From positions 434,001-498,000 of the forward strand of contig NZ_QNTQ01000006.1 of the NCBI RefSeq assembly GCF_003298775.1: 64,000 nt of DNA, given 5' to 3'. Within the stretch, counting starts at the first letter, position 1; the number at the start of each line of letters is the position of its first letter. The DNA is from Rhodosalinus halophilus. GTDB taxonomy: Bacteria; Pseudomonadota; Alphaproteobacteria; Rhodobacterales; Rhodobacteraceae. This document shows positions 17,831-26,401 of the stretch, in pieces. Below the pieces are notes generated by a model. That model had not been told where the DNA came from, made no database searches, and saw only the letters and a list, made by a program, of their open reading frames with translations. The position numbers and the translations under genes are program-made.

Positions 17831-18952
17831 TTGCGCGACGTCTTCCTCTACGGCACGCTCCGGCACGCGCCGCTGCTGGCGATCGTTCTGGGCGAGACGC
17901 CCCCGGGCCAGCAGGCGGCCCGGCTGAGCGGGCATGCGGTGCGCGCGGTGGCGGGCGCACCCTATCCCGCCCTGGTTCCCGCGCCCGGGGAATCCGCCGA
18001 GGGCATCCTCCTGCGCGATCAGGGCCCGCGCGCCCTTGGTCGGCTGTGCCACTACGAAGCCGCGTTCGGCTATGCCGCCGCGCCGGTGACCGTAGAGACG
18101 GATGCGGGACCGAAACCGGCGCAGGTCTTCCTCCCGGATGTGCCGCCCGAGACGGACGGGCCCTGGTCGCTGGGGGATTGGCAGGCCGCATGGGGCCGCC
18201 TCAGCGAAGAAGCCGCGCGCGAGGTGATGGCCCATCACGGCCGCCTCAGTCCGGGCGCGATCGGTGACATCTTCGGCATGATCCGGTCGCGGGCGCATTC
18301 GCGTGTGCTGGGCGCGACGCCGCGGCCCCGGGCGCCGATCGTGGCGAGCGCCGATCGCGGCTCCGTCGAGCTTCTCGCGCACCGCCGCCCCTATGCGAGC
18401 TATTTCGCGATGGAGGAACAGGATCTGCGCTTTCCGCTCTTCGGCGGCGGTTACAGCGAGGCGGTGACGCGGGCCGCGCTGGTGGCGACCGATGCGGCGC
18501 TGGTCGTGCCCTACGACCCGCGCCGCGACGAGGTGTTGCTCATCGAACAGTTCCGGCCCGGGCCCTACCTGCGCGGTGATCCGCGCCCCTGGTGCCTCGA
18601 GCCGGTGGCCGGCCGCGTGGACCCGGGCGAGGCGCCCGAGACCACGGCGCGCCGCGAGGCCGAGGAAGAGGCGGGCGTCACGCTCGAGAGGCTCGAGACG
18701 ATCTCGCGCAGCTACCCTTCACCGGGCTGTTCGACGGAGTTCTTTTACATCTATCTCGGACTTGCGGATCTGTCCCGGCCGCCGGCGGAGACCGGCGGGC
18801 TGGAGGAGGAAGCCGAGGATATCCGGCGCCACGTGCTGCCCTTGGAACAAGTCGTGGAATGGGCGGACGCGGGCCTTCTGGACGTCGGGCCGCTCGAACT
18901 ATCCGTGCATTGGCTCGCACGCCATCGTGACCGGCTCCGCACCGCGGGTTGA
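17831..18952 (+). CDS. trgB: TrgB-like fusion: gamma-glutamylcyclotransferase-like domain plus Nudix hydrolase
   Basis: The 373-residue protein has two parts. Residues 1-150 resemble the GGCT/AIG2 fold (VFLYGTLRHAPLL start). Residues 180-373 form an ADP-ribose-pyrophosphatase-like Nudix domain, with a complete Nudix box near residues 260-282 (GRVDPGE ... REAEEEAGV). It is likely to hydrolyse nucleoside-diphosphate-linked metabolites. Translation appears to start at TTG 17831, 10 bp after trgA. The trgA-trgB-cysK order is that of the R. sphaeroides tellurite locus. Confidence 0.87.
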   Translation: MRDVFLYGTLRHAPLLAIVLGETPPGQQAARLSGHAVRAVAGAPYPALVPAPGESAEGILLRDQGPRALGRLCHYEAAFGYAAAPVTVETDAGPKPAQVFLPDVPPETDGPWSLGDWQAAWGRLSEEAAREVMAHHGRLSPGAIGDIFGMIRSRAHSRVLGATPRPRAPIVASADRGSVELLAHRRPYASYFAMEEQDLRFPLFGGGYSEAVTRAALVATDAALVVPYDPRRDEVLLIEQFRPGPYLRGDPRPWCLEPVAGRVDPGEAPETTARREAEEEAGVTLERLETISRSYPSPGCSTEFFYIYLGLADLSRPPAETGGLEEEAEDIRRHVLPLEQVVEWADAGLLDVGPLELSVHWLARHRDRLRTAG

Positions 18953-19005
18953 GTTGAGCCGGGGCGGGGCCTAGACAGGACATGCACCCTGACGAGAGGC
19001 CCCAG

Positions 19006-20043
19006 ATGCGCGTGGCGAAAGACCTGGCCGAAGCCATCGGCAACACCCCCCTGATCCGCCTCAACGGTCCCAGCGAGGTGACGGGCTGCGAGATCTGGGG
19101 CAAGGCGGAGTTCATGAACCCCGGCCAGTCGGTCAAGGACCGCGCCGCGCTCTGGATCATCCGCGACGCGGTCGAGCGGGGCGCGCTCGGGCCCGGCGGC
19201 ACGATCGTCGAGGGCACGGCCGGCAATACCGGCATTGGCCTGGCGCTGGTGGGCTCCTCGATGGGTTTCCGAACGGTCATCGTGATCCCGGAAACGCAGA
19301 GCCAGGAAAAGAAGGACATGATCCGCCTCGCGGGCGCCGAGCTCGTCGAGGTGCCGGCGGCGCCCTATCGCAATCCCAACAACTACGTGCGCTATTCCGG
19401 AAGGCTGGCCGAGCGGCTGGCACAGTCGGAGCCGCAGGGCGCGATCTGGGCCAATCAGTTCGACAACGTCGCCAACCGGCAGGCCCATGTCGAGAGCACC
19501 GGGCCGGAGGTCTGGGCGCAGACCGAGGGAAAGGTCGACGGCTTCATCTGCGCCGTGGGCTCGGGCGGCACGCTGGCGGGGGTGGCGCAGGCGCTTCAGC
19601 CCAAGGGCGTGAAGATGGGTCTCGCCGATCCGATGGGCGCGGCGCTCTACAGCTACTACACGACCGGAGAGTTCAAGGCGGAGGGCAGTTCGATCACCGA
19701 AGGCATCGGTCAGGGGCGGATCACCGCCAATCTCGAGGGCTTCACCCCCGACTTCTGCTATCAGATCCCGGACGACGAGGCGCTGCCCGTCGTCTTCGAT
19801 CTGCTCGAGCGCGAGGGGCTCTGCCTCGGGGGGTCGTCGGGGGTGAACGTGGCCGGCGCCATGCGCATGGCGCGCGAGATGGGACCGGGGCACACCATCG
19901 TCACGATCCTGTGCGACTATGGCACGCGCTATCAGTCGAAGCTCTTCAACCCCGCCTTCCTGCGCGAGAAGGGGCTGCCCGTGCCGCGCTGGATGGAGCG
20001 GGACGCGGTGGACATGCCCGACGTGACGGTGGCGCCTGAATGA
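19006..20043 (+). CDS. cysK: Cysteine synthase A (O-acetylserine sulfhydrylase)
   Basis: The PLP enzyme makes L-cysteine from O-acetylserine and sulphide. The 345-residue protein has the PLP lysine in NPGQSVKDRAA, the substrate loop EGTAGNTGIGLA and the phosphate-binding GSGGTLAG. I prefer ATG 19006 because GAGAGG lies at correct distance; an in-frame ATG at 18982 would add eight residues but its AGGA sits too close. Its stop overlaps the start of the MscS gene by 4 bp. Tellurite resistance in this locus has been linked to cysteine metabolism. Confidence 0.94.
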   Translation: MRVAKDLAEAIGNTPLIRLNGPSEVTGCEIWGKAEFMNPGQSVKDRAALWIIRDAVERGALGPGGTIVEGTAGNTGIGLALVGSSMGFRTVIVIPETQSQEKKDMIRLAGAELVEVPAAPYRNPNNYVRYSGRLAERLAQSEPQGAIWANQFDNVANRQAHVESTGPEVWAQTEGKVDGFICAVGSGGTLAGVAQALQPKGVKMGLADPMGAALYSYYTTGEFKAEGSSITEGIGQGRITANLEGFTPDFCYQIPDDEALPVVFDLLEREGLCLGGSSGVNVAGAMRMAREMGPGHTIVTILCDYGTRYQSKLFNPAFLREKGLPVPRWMERDAVDMPDVTVAPE

Positions 20044-22457
20044 GCCGCCACCTGCCTCGCTTCGCAAACCTCGCCGCGATCGTTCTTTCCTTCTGGCTCG
20101 TCGTCGGCGCGGCGCTCGCCCAGACGACGGCTGAGCCCCCGGACTACGAGGAATGGGGCCGGATCGCCGAGCGCGCCGAGCAGGTGGTCGAGCGTGGACA
20201 GGCCTCTGAAGACGCGCTGGAACAGCTTCGCGCGCAGATCGCGCAATGGCGCGATCGCTTTCTCGCTGCGCAGAGCCAGAACGCCACGCGTATTCAGACT
20301 CTGGAAAATCAGCTCGAGGCGCTCGGCCCGCCGCCGGAAGAGGGCGCCGAGGAGCCGCCGGAGATCGCGGAGCGACGGGCCGAGCTGCGCGCGCGGCTCG
20401 AGAGTCTTCGCGCGCCCGTGCGCAATGCCGAGGAGGCCTTCACGCGCGCCAACGGCCTGATCGACGAGATCGACGAGATCATCCGAACGCGACAGGTCGA
20501 TGAACTGCTCTCGCATGGCCCGTCGCCGCTGGTGCCGGCGAACTGGGCCACGGCCCTGAGGGAAGCGAGCCACGCGGCGCGTTCGCTCGAAACGGAGGTC
20601 CAGACCGCGATCGGAACCCCCTCGCGGGTGGCGGAGGCGCGCGACCGTCTGCCGGTGATCGTGCTTCTGCTGGCAGCCGGCGCCCTGCTGCTGCTGCGCG
20701 GCCACCGCTGGGTGAACAACCTGGGCGATCTGATGCGAAGGCGCACAAGGCGCGGAACCGGCGTCTGGTCGCTCCTTATCTCCGTCGGACATATCGCGCT
20801 GCCTTTCGCCGGGCTCTCGGCGATCGTCTGGGCAGCGGCGCTCAGCGGACTCGCCGGGCCGCGCCTGTCGCAACTGCTGACCTTCCTGCCGGTGGCCTTC
20901 GCGCTGCTGTTGGGCTACCGCTGGCTGGGCCAGAGGCTCTACAGCCCGCTGGACGCCGAAGCAGTGATCCCCCTGGAGGGCGGAACGCGGCGCGAGGCGC
21001 GCAACTACAGCACATTGCTCGCCGGCCTTCTGGTCGTCCAGCTCGTGATCGGCGCCTTTGTCGATCTCGCCTCGCTGTCGCAGGCCACCGAGGCGGTCCT
21101 GCAGTTCCCGGTGACGGTGCTGCTGGGGCTCGTACTGTTCCGCATGGGCGTGATCCTGTCCCGCTTCCGCGGGGTGGAGCTCGCCGAAAATGCTTTCGTG
21201 AACCGCGTGACCCGCTTCATGGGGCGGCTTTCGATCCTTGTGGCGGTGCTCGCGCCGCTCTTGGCGGCGGTGGGCTATCTCAACGCCTCGCTGCTGATCC
21301 GGCCGTGGGTCGTGACCCTGGCCATCGCCGGGCTCGTGCTGATCCTGCAGCGCCTCGTGCGCGACGTCGACCAGCTACTCACCGGGCGCGAGACCGCGGG
21401 CGAGGGGCTGCTTCCGGTGCTGATCGGCATGGCCCTGACCATCGCCGCGCTGCCCTTCTTCGCGCTCGTCTGGGGCGCGCGCACCGCCGAGCTGACCGAG
21501 ATCTGGGCCCGCTTCCGCGAGGGCTTCGTGGTCGGCGAGACGCGGATCTCCCCGACGGACTTCCTCGTGCTCGTCGTCGTCTTCGCGGCGGGTTACGCGG
21601 CCACGCGCGCCTTGCAGAACGGCTTGCGCAACTCGGTCCTGCCGCGCACCAGGCTCGACAAGGGCGCGCAGACGGCACTGGTCTCGGGCACCGGCTACGT
21701 CGGCATCTTCCTCGCGGCGCTGATCGCGATATCGGCGACCGGTCTCGATCTGTCGTCGCTCGCCATCGTCGCCGGCGCGCTCTCCGTCGGCATCGGCTTC
21801 GGCCTGCAGAACATCGTCTCGAACTTCGTCGCGGGTATCATCCTGCTGATCGAGCGGCCGGTGTCCGAGGGCGACTGGATCGAGGTCGGCGGACAGATGG
21901 GCATCGTGCGCAAGATTTCGGTTCGGTCGACGCGAATCGAAACCTTCGACCGCACCGACGTGATCGTGCCCAACGGCGACTTCGTCTCCGGCGTCGTCAC
22001 CAACTGGACGCGCGGCAACACCATCGGGCGGGTGATCGTACCTGTCGGCGTGGCCTACGGCACCGACACCCGCAAGGTCGAGCGCATCCTGCGCGAGGTC
22101 GCCGAGGATCATCCGCTGGTGCTGATGGACCCGCCGCCCTCCGTCTTCTTCCGTGGCTTCGGCGCGGACTCGCTCGACTTCGAGATCCGTGCCATCCTGC
22201 GCGACGTGAACTGGGTGCTCAACGTGCATTCCGACATGAACCACGCGATCGCCCGGCGCTTCGCGGAGGAGGGCGTCGAGATTCCCTTCGCCCAGCGCGA
22301 CGTCTGGCTGCGCAACCCCGAGACGCTGTTTCCCGACCGGTCGACGCCGCCAAAGGCTGCCGCCGCCGCCCCCGAAGCCGCGCCGCCGCCGCGCGCGCCC
22401 GACCCCTATCTCGACAGGCCCGAGACCGACGCGGAGTCCGACGGAGACGGCCGATGA
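20040..22457 (+). CDS. DUF3772 / MscS family mechanosensitive channel
   Basis: The 805-residue protein has a signal peptide (cleaved near ALA-QT, residue 27). A periplasmic coiled-coil DUF3772 region covers about residues 30-170 and is followed by about eleven membrane helices. The pore helix and MscS beta domain lie near residues 575-690 (GALSVGIGFGLQNIVSNF, then ERPVSEGDWIEVGG and VPNGDF). It is of the large MscK/MscM-like type and should release solutes on hypo-osmotic shock. It is coupled to cysK and to the AlaX-like gene by ATGA overlaps. The C-terminal tail is Ala/Pro-rich and cytoplasmic. Confidence 0.9.
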   Translation: MSRHLPRFANLAAIVLSFWLVVGAALAQTTAEPPDYEEWGRIAERAEQVVERGQASEDALEQLRAQIAQWRDRFLAAQSQNATRIQTLENQLEALGPPPEEGAEEPPEIAERRAELRARLESLRAPVRNAEEAFTRANGLIDEIDEIIRTRQVDELLSHGPSPLVPANWATALREASHAARSLETEVQTAIGTPSRVAEARDRLPVIVLLLAAGALLLLRGHRWVNNLGDLMRRRTRRGTGVWSLLISVGHIALPFAGLSAIVWAAALSGLAGPRLSQLLTFLPVAFALLLGYRWLGQRLYSPLDAEAVIPLEGGTRREARNYSTLLAGLLVVQLVIGAFVDLASLSQATEAVLQFPVTVLLGLVLFRMGVILSRFRGVELAENAFVNRVTRFMGRLSILVAVLAPLLAAVGYLNASLLIRPWVVTLAIAGLVLILQRLVRDVDQLLTGRETAGEGLLPVLIGMALTIAALPFFALVWGARTAELTEIWARFREGFVVGETRISPTDFLVLVVVFAAGYAATRALQNGLRNSVLPRTRLDKGAQTALVSGTGYVGIFLAALIAISATGLDLSSLAIVAGALSVGIGFGLQNIVSNFVAGIILLIERPVSEGDWIEVGGQMGIVRKISVRSTRIETFDRTDVIVPNGDFVSGVVTNWTRGNTIGRVIVPVGVAYGTDTRKVERILREVAEDHPLVLMDPPPSVFFRGFGADSLDFEIRAILRDVNWVLNVHSDMNHAIARRFAEEGVEIPFAQRDVWLRNPETLFPDRSTPPKAAAAAPEAAPPPRAPDPYLDRPETDAESDGDGR

Positions 22458-23173
22458 CCCGCATGCTCTTTCGCGAGGATCCCTACGCCCGCAGCGCGCC
22501 GGCCCGCGTGATCCGCGTCACGCCCGAGGGCGGCGTCGTGCTCGACGCGAGTCTTTTCTACCCGACGGGCGGCGGCCAGCCCGGAGATTCCGGCCGCCTC
22601 GAGTGGGAGGGCGGCAGCATGGCGGTGGCGACTGCGGCGAAGGGCGAGGGCGAGGAGATCGTGCTGCTCCCGGAAGAGGGCGACGCCCCGCCGCCGGAGG
22701 GAAGCGAGGTGATCCAGGCGCTCGACTGGGAACGTCGCTTCGCGCACATGCGCATGCACACCGCGCTGCATCTGCTCTCTGTCGTTCTGCCGCTGCCGGT
22801 CACGGGCGGCGCGATCGGCGCGGGCAAGGGCCGGCTCGACTTCGACATGCCCGAGGCGCCCGAAGACAAATCGACCCTGGAAGACGCGCTGAACGCGCTC
22901 GTCGCGCGCGATCTGCCGGTGACCGAGGACTGGATCACCGAGGCCGAGCTCGCCGCCAATCCCGCATTGGTCAAGACGATGTCCGTGGCGCCGCCGACGG
23001 GCGCCGGCCGGGTCCGCCTGATCCGGATCGGGCAGGGCGACGAGCAGGTCGATCTGCAGCCCTGCGGCGGCACCCATGTCCGCAGCACCGCCGAGATCGG
23101 CCCCCTCCGCCTCGGCAAGATCGAGAAGAAGGGACGGCAGAACCGGCGCGTGACACTGCATCTCGCGGCGTGA
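22454..23173 (+). CDS. Alanyl-tRNA editing protein (AlaX type)
   Basis: The free-standing editing enzyme hydrolyses Ser- or Gly-mischarged tRNA-Ala. The 239-residue protein carries both zinc-binding motifs: HTALH near residue 100 and CGGTH near residue 195. The FYPTGGGQPGD segment of the AlaRS-like N-terminal part is also present. Length fits AlaX-M. The start at 22454 overlaps the MscS stop by 4 bp. A small hairpin (CTCCGG/CCGGAG, 23199-23215) after the gene may terminate this operon. Confidence 0.92.
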   Translation: MTRMLFREDPYARSAPARVIRVTPEGGVVLDASLFYPTGGGQPGDSGRLEWEGGSMAVATAAKGEGEEIVLLPEEGDAPPPEGSEVIQALDWERRFAHMRMHTALHLLSVVLPLPVTGGAIGAGKGRLDFDMPEAPEDKSTLEDALNALVARDLPVTEDWITEAELAANPALVKTMSVAPPTGAGRVRLIRIGQGDEQVDLQPCGGTHVRSTAEIGPLRLGKIEKKGRQNRRVTLHLAA

Positions 23174-23442
23174 GCCGCGCGGACAGCCCCGCGCCTTTCT
23201 CCGGGGTCTCCGGAGAGCGGCGCAGTCCAGGCCGGTCGCGCCCGGCGCCGACGCGGGAGGCCTCGCCGTCCGCCACGAACCCCCGCCCCCCGCGCAGCAA
23301 CGCCGGCGACGTCTCGTCGCCGTTCAGAAGGCATGACGCAGGCGTTCCGTCGCTCCCGGCAGCCGCGCTCTCTCGCCCCGCCCTCCGGCGCGCCGCATGC
23401 CCCTTGCATCGCGCGGCCCTCTGATGCACATACGAAAGCCGC

Positions 23443-23532
23443 GGAGAGGTGGCCGAGCGGTCGAAGGCGCACGCCTGGAACGCGTGTAGGCCCGAAAGGG
23501 TCTCCAGGGTTCGAATCCCTGTCTCTCCGCCA
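23443..23532 (+). tRNA. tRNA-Ser (anticodon GGA)
   Basis: The 90-nt cloverleaf has acceptor strands GGAGAGG and TCTCTCC and D-arm GGCCGAGCGGTCGAAGGC. The anticodon arm is ACGCC TGGAACG CG type with anticodon GGA. It also has the long variable arm of a class II tRNA, T-arm AGGGTTCGAATCCCT and encoded CCA. It reads serine UCC/UCU codons. Its 3' end marks the left border of the accessory island. Confidence 0.97.
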
Positions 23533-23648
23533 CTTGCCCTCGCGAAAGCGTTCTCCCGATCCGGCTGCGACCGGATTTTCTCGTTGTATTCGAAGGTTAT
23601 GCGGGAGGGGCTGAGCACTGGCCCCGGCGCCAGGAGGCCCGGAAGCGG
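23507..23648 (+). repeat. Island-flanking direct repeat, left copy part 1
   Basis: This stretch, from the T-arm of tRNA-Ser through its terminator, matches 40814-40966 with scattered substitutions and small indels. For the first 44 bases I count 9 mismatches and no gap. It stops at the IS256 target duplication GGAAGCGG and resumes at 25026. Confidence 0.85.
23559..23579 (+). terminator. Terminator of tRNA-Ser
   Basis: ATCCGG (23559-23564) pairs with CCGGAT (23571-23576), followed by a short T-run. The corresponding site in the right-hand repeat (40867-40891) is stronger. Confidence 0.65.
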
Positions 23649-23674
23649 GGTCACGTCCGTCAAGGTGGTGGAAA
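23649..23674 (+). repeat. Left terminal inverted repeat of the IS256-type element
   Basis: The 26-bp end contains GTCCGTC and AGGTGGTGGAAA. It pairs with 24999-25025 apart from a one-base gap and a few mismatches. Confidence 0.88.
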
Positions 23675-23698
23675 AAGCGGGGTGGCCTGAGGGCATGA

Positions 23699-24903
23699 TC
23701 AGGCGGCTTCGGTTGCAATGCTGAGGATGGGATCGGTGTCGGCGGCGTCGATCTGAGCGAAGGCCTCGACCTGCATGTAGCGGTGCTGGGTTTGCCATTC
23801 GTCATTCTGCTCGAACAGGACCGCGCCGATCAGACGCGAGATCGAGGCCTCGTTGGGGAAGATCCCGACGACATCGGCCCGGCGTTTCACCTCCTTGTTC
23901 AGACGTTCTATGGGATTCGTGCTGTGCAGCTTCGTGCGGTGCTGGCGTGGGAAGGCCATGTAGGCCAGCACGTCGTGCTCGCTGTCGTCCATCAGGGTCG
24001 CGAGCTTCGGCCAGCGCGGCCGCACCTGGTCCGCGACATGGCGCCATGTTTCTCCGGCGCGCTCGCGGTCGGGCTGATCGAAGGCCTGGCGGATGGCCGC
24101 GGCCACGACGGTGTGCTGGCCCTTCTGGACGTGCGCCAGGGCGTTCCGCATCCAGTGAACGCGACAGCGCTGCCAGGTCGCTTCGAAGACGCGCTGTATC
24201 GCCGCTTTGAGGCCGAGGTGAGCGTCGCTGATGGCGAGTTTCACACCATCGAGCCCGCGCGACTTCAGATCTCGCAGGAAGTCGGTCCAGAAGGTCTCGG
24301 CCTCCGAAGGTCCCGTACCCAAACCGATGATCTCGCGACGGCCGTCGGTGTTCACCGCCACTGCGATTATTGCCGCCACCGAGACGATCCGGCCGCCCTG
24401 GCGCACCTTGAGGTAGGTGGCATCGAGCCAGAGATACGGCCAGTCGCCGGTGAGAGGGCGGTTGAGGAACTCGCCGACGCGGTCGTCGATGTCTTTGCAG
24501 AGCTTCGACACGGTACTCTTCGAGATGCCGCTGAGGCCCATGGCCTGCACCAGTTCGTCCACGCGCCGGGTCGAGACGCCGCCGATCCACGCCTCCTGGA
24601 TGACCGCGACCAAGGCCTTCTCGGAGGTCCTGCGCGGCTCAAGAAAGCCGGGAAAGTAGGAGCCCTGCCGCAGCTTCGGCACGCGCAGGTTCACGGTTCC
24701 GAGCCGAGTGTCGAGCGCTCGGTCGCGATAACCATTGCGATAGGTGGTCCGAGCCTCAGCCCGTTCGTGCCGGCCGGCGCCGATGACGCCTTCGACATCG
24801 CTTCCATGATAAGCTGAAGAACTGCCTCGGCGACGGCGCGGAGGAAATCACCCTCGTCGTGCTTCTCAAGCAGCTCGGTGAGGGACATGTTGGACTTGGT
24901 CAT
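23699..24903 (-). pseudogene. IS256-family transposase, frameshifted
   Basis: The N-terminus ([20 protein letters not shown]) and C-terminus lie in different frames. The shift is at about 24800: adding one G after GAAGCG restores [20 protein letters not shown] and joins both parts into a protein of about 401 residues. The catalytic DDE residues remain in the 3' part ([32 protein letters not shown]), as does CRVHWMRN. The family is not known to use programmed frameshifting, so this copy is probably inactive, unless the missing base is a sequencing error. Confidence 0.88.
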
Positions 24904-24998
24904 CGGGGTCTCCGTGAGAGCGTGGTCGAAGTCGGCAAACTACACCGCGACCTTACACCTCGATGGCCACCACGCTTACACCGCGACGACGCGCGGAA

Positions 24999-25025
24999 TT
25001 TCCACCACCTCCTCGGACACTAACC
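24999..25025 (-). repeat. Right terminal inverted repeat of the IS256-type element
   Basis: The 27-bp end, TTTCCACCACCTCCTCGGAC then ACTAACC, is the inverted partner of 23649-23674 and borders the second GGAAGCGG copy. Confidence 0.88.
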
Positions 25026-25165
25026 GGAAGCGGTCTCTCAGGGCCGGTATTCTCCGGACCTCATGACTGCGCCGATTTTGGTGAGAAGGTTGCAAGCCGC
25101 GGAAATAAAATGACTCTTTGGAGTTCCGGGCTAAACACTTCGACGCCAGTGGCGTGCGTAGGAAG
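25026..25165 (+). repeat. Island-flanking direct repeat, left copy part 2
   Basis: After the IS, the sequence continues as in 40959-41085: TCTCTCAGGGCCGGTATTCT, ACTGCGCCGATTT and CACTTCGACGCC are shared. There are substitutions and one block of altered bases near 25100. No gene is seen in it. Confidence 0.8.
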
Positions 25166-25218
25166 ACACTCAGATCGAACATTCAACAGGCGCATCATAC
25201 CCTGCAGGGCTGAACCAA

Positions 25219-25635
25219 TCAGCTGGACGAGCTGACATCTTCGCCTTCTCTCGTAGATGGCGAGATCTCGCGTTCCCAGAGCTCGAGCGTCTCCGTTTCG
25301 GAGAGCGACCATGTTGAAAGCTGATCGGCCGCTGCCGCGACCTTTTCCGGCTTTCCAAGGGCACACTCCCAGATCGTCGCTACGCCCCGGACCGCAGCAA
25401 GCAGCGCGCCCCGAACGGCGCTGTCTCGCGCGACGTTCGCGTCGAACTTTGCCTGCCAGAACGCTAAGCGCGTCGCGGGAGTGGTAGCGTCGCGGCACCC
25501 ATCATGCCGATGCCAGAAACACCCGTGCACAAAGATGACCGCGCGGTGCTTCGGGAGGACGAGGTCGGGCCTACCGCGGACGTTCTTCGAGTGAAGCCGG
25601 TAGCGGAACCCGCGTGCGTGCAGAGCCCGCCGAAA
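25219..25635 (-). pseudogene. vsr: Very short patch repair (Vsr) endonuclease, 5'-truncated
   Basis: The frame matches the Vsr family from FRRALHARGFRYRLH through GRPDLVLPKHRAVIFVHGCF and WHRHDGC to the C-terminal WECAL region. Vsr nicks T-G mismatches left by cytosine methylation. The N-terminal part, with the first catalytic segment, is absent: upstream of about 25635 the frame runs into unrelated sequence. No cytosine methylase of the matching type is nearby. I judge it a non-functional remnant created by a deletion or rearrangement. Confidence 0.75.
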
Positions 25636-25802
25636 CCAGTCAGGCCACCAAGAGCTACACCACATCGTGGGACACGAGCGGAACGCTCCTGAACCGGACT
25701 GGTCAGAAGTCGACGCTGACGCGTCGCAACTCGCTCTCGAGGAAGCGCGAGCCCTCGAGCTCGGAACCGAGACAGCCGCGGACGCAATTGACGCCGCCAT
25801 CG

Positions 25803-26186
25803 ACAGCCGCCTGCTGGTGCGCGGTGCGGGGGAAAGGGCACTGGTCGGGCGACCGCAAGCCGAGCACGCTCTGGCAGATCCCCGGCCGCGACGAGGACGC
25901 CGCCACCGTGCACGGCACGCAGAAGCCCGTGGAATGCATGCGCCGGCCGATGCTCAACAACTCCAGCCCCGGGCAGGCGGTCTACGAGCCCTTCGCCGGC
26001 TCGGGCAGCACGCTGATCGCGGCCGAGACCACCGGGCGAGCGTGCCAGGCGATCGAGCTCGATCCGGCCTACGTGGACGTCGCTGTGCGCCGCTGGGAGG
26101 CCTTCACCGGCGAGACGGCCCTGCTGGAGGGCGACGGGCGCAGCTTCGCGGAGCTGGCCCGTGAGCGGCAGGAGGTCCCGGCATGA
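25803..26186 (+). pseudogene. Phage-type DNA modification methylase, C-terminal fragment
   Basis: The fragment encodes GHWSGDRKPSTLWQIPGRDE, then HGTQKPVECMRRP and the SAM-binding YEPFAGSGSTLIAAE, followed by AIELDPAYVDVAVRRW. This is the C-terminal half of N4/N6 DNA methylases common in alphaproteobacterial prophages. The N-terminal half (often with a ParB-like domain) and the catalytic DPPY-type motif are missing. The stop overlaps the next gene by 4 bp, preserving a prophage-like gene order. Confidence 0.75.
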
Positions 26187-26401
26187 GCCAGTCGCGCCTC
26201 CTCTCGGCTCTCGAGGCCGTCGCGAACGTGGCGGCGGGCTTCGCGGTCGCGCTGATCGTGCAGCTGGGCGTCTTCCCGCGCGTGGGCATCGCGGCCACGC
26301 TGTCGCAGAACGCCGCGCTGGCGGGCATCTTCACCGCCGTCTCGCTGGTCCGGAGCTACCTGCTGCGGCGGCTCTTCGACCGGAACGGAGCGGCGCCATG
26401 A
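26183..26401 (+). CDS. Small DUF7220-like phage membrane protein
   Basis: The 72-residue protein has two hydrophobic helices (ANVAAGFAVALIVQLGVF and LAGIFTAVSLVRSYLL) and a basic tail LLRRLFDRN. Similar proteins sit between a methylase and a terminase small subunit in prophages. Here both neighbours are broken, so it is probably a leftover. The ATG overlaps the methylase stop and its own stop overlaps the next frame. Confidence 0.65.
   Translation: MSQSRLLSALEAVANVAAGFAVALIVQLGVFPRVGIAATLSQNAALAGIFTAVSLVRSYLLRRLFDRNGAAP

Larger units (their letters stand above)
23649..25025 (-). mobile_element. IS256-family insertion sequence, 1377 bp
   Basis: The element is bounded by imperfect 26/27-bp inverted repeats. 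The left end reads GGTCACGTCCGTCAAGGTGG; the inverted right end reads GGTTAGTGTCCGAGGAGGTG. Both then continue TGGAAA. An 8-bp direct duplication GGAAGCGG flanks it (23641-23648 and 25026-25033), the size expected for IS256 transposases. Removing the element and one GGAAGCGG restores continuity with the right-hand repeat, which has GGAAAGCGG followed directly by TCTCTCAGGG. The single transposase gene runs leftward and is frameshifted. Confidence 0.93.

Noticed and set aside
18982-19006. Upstream ATG as the cysK start
   Set aside because: Its AGGA is only one base from the ATG, whereas ATG 19006 has GAGAGG at normal spacing. The upstream choice is not excluded.
22971-23798. Open frames across tRNA-Ser and its repeat on both strands
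   Set aside because: They translate the tRNA and its flanks (GETGIRTLETLS-type sequence), a well-known artefact in databases.
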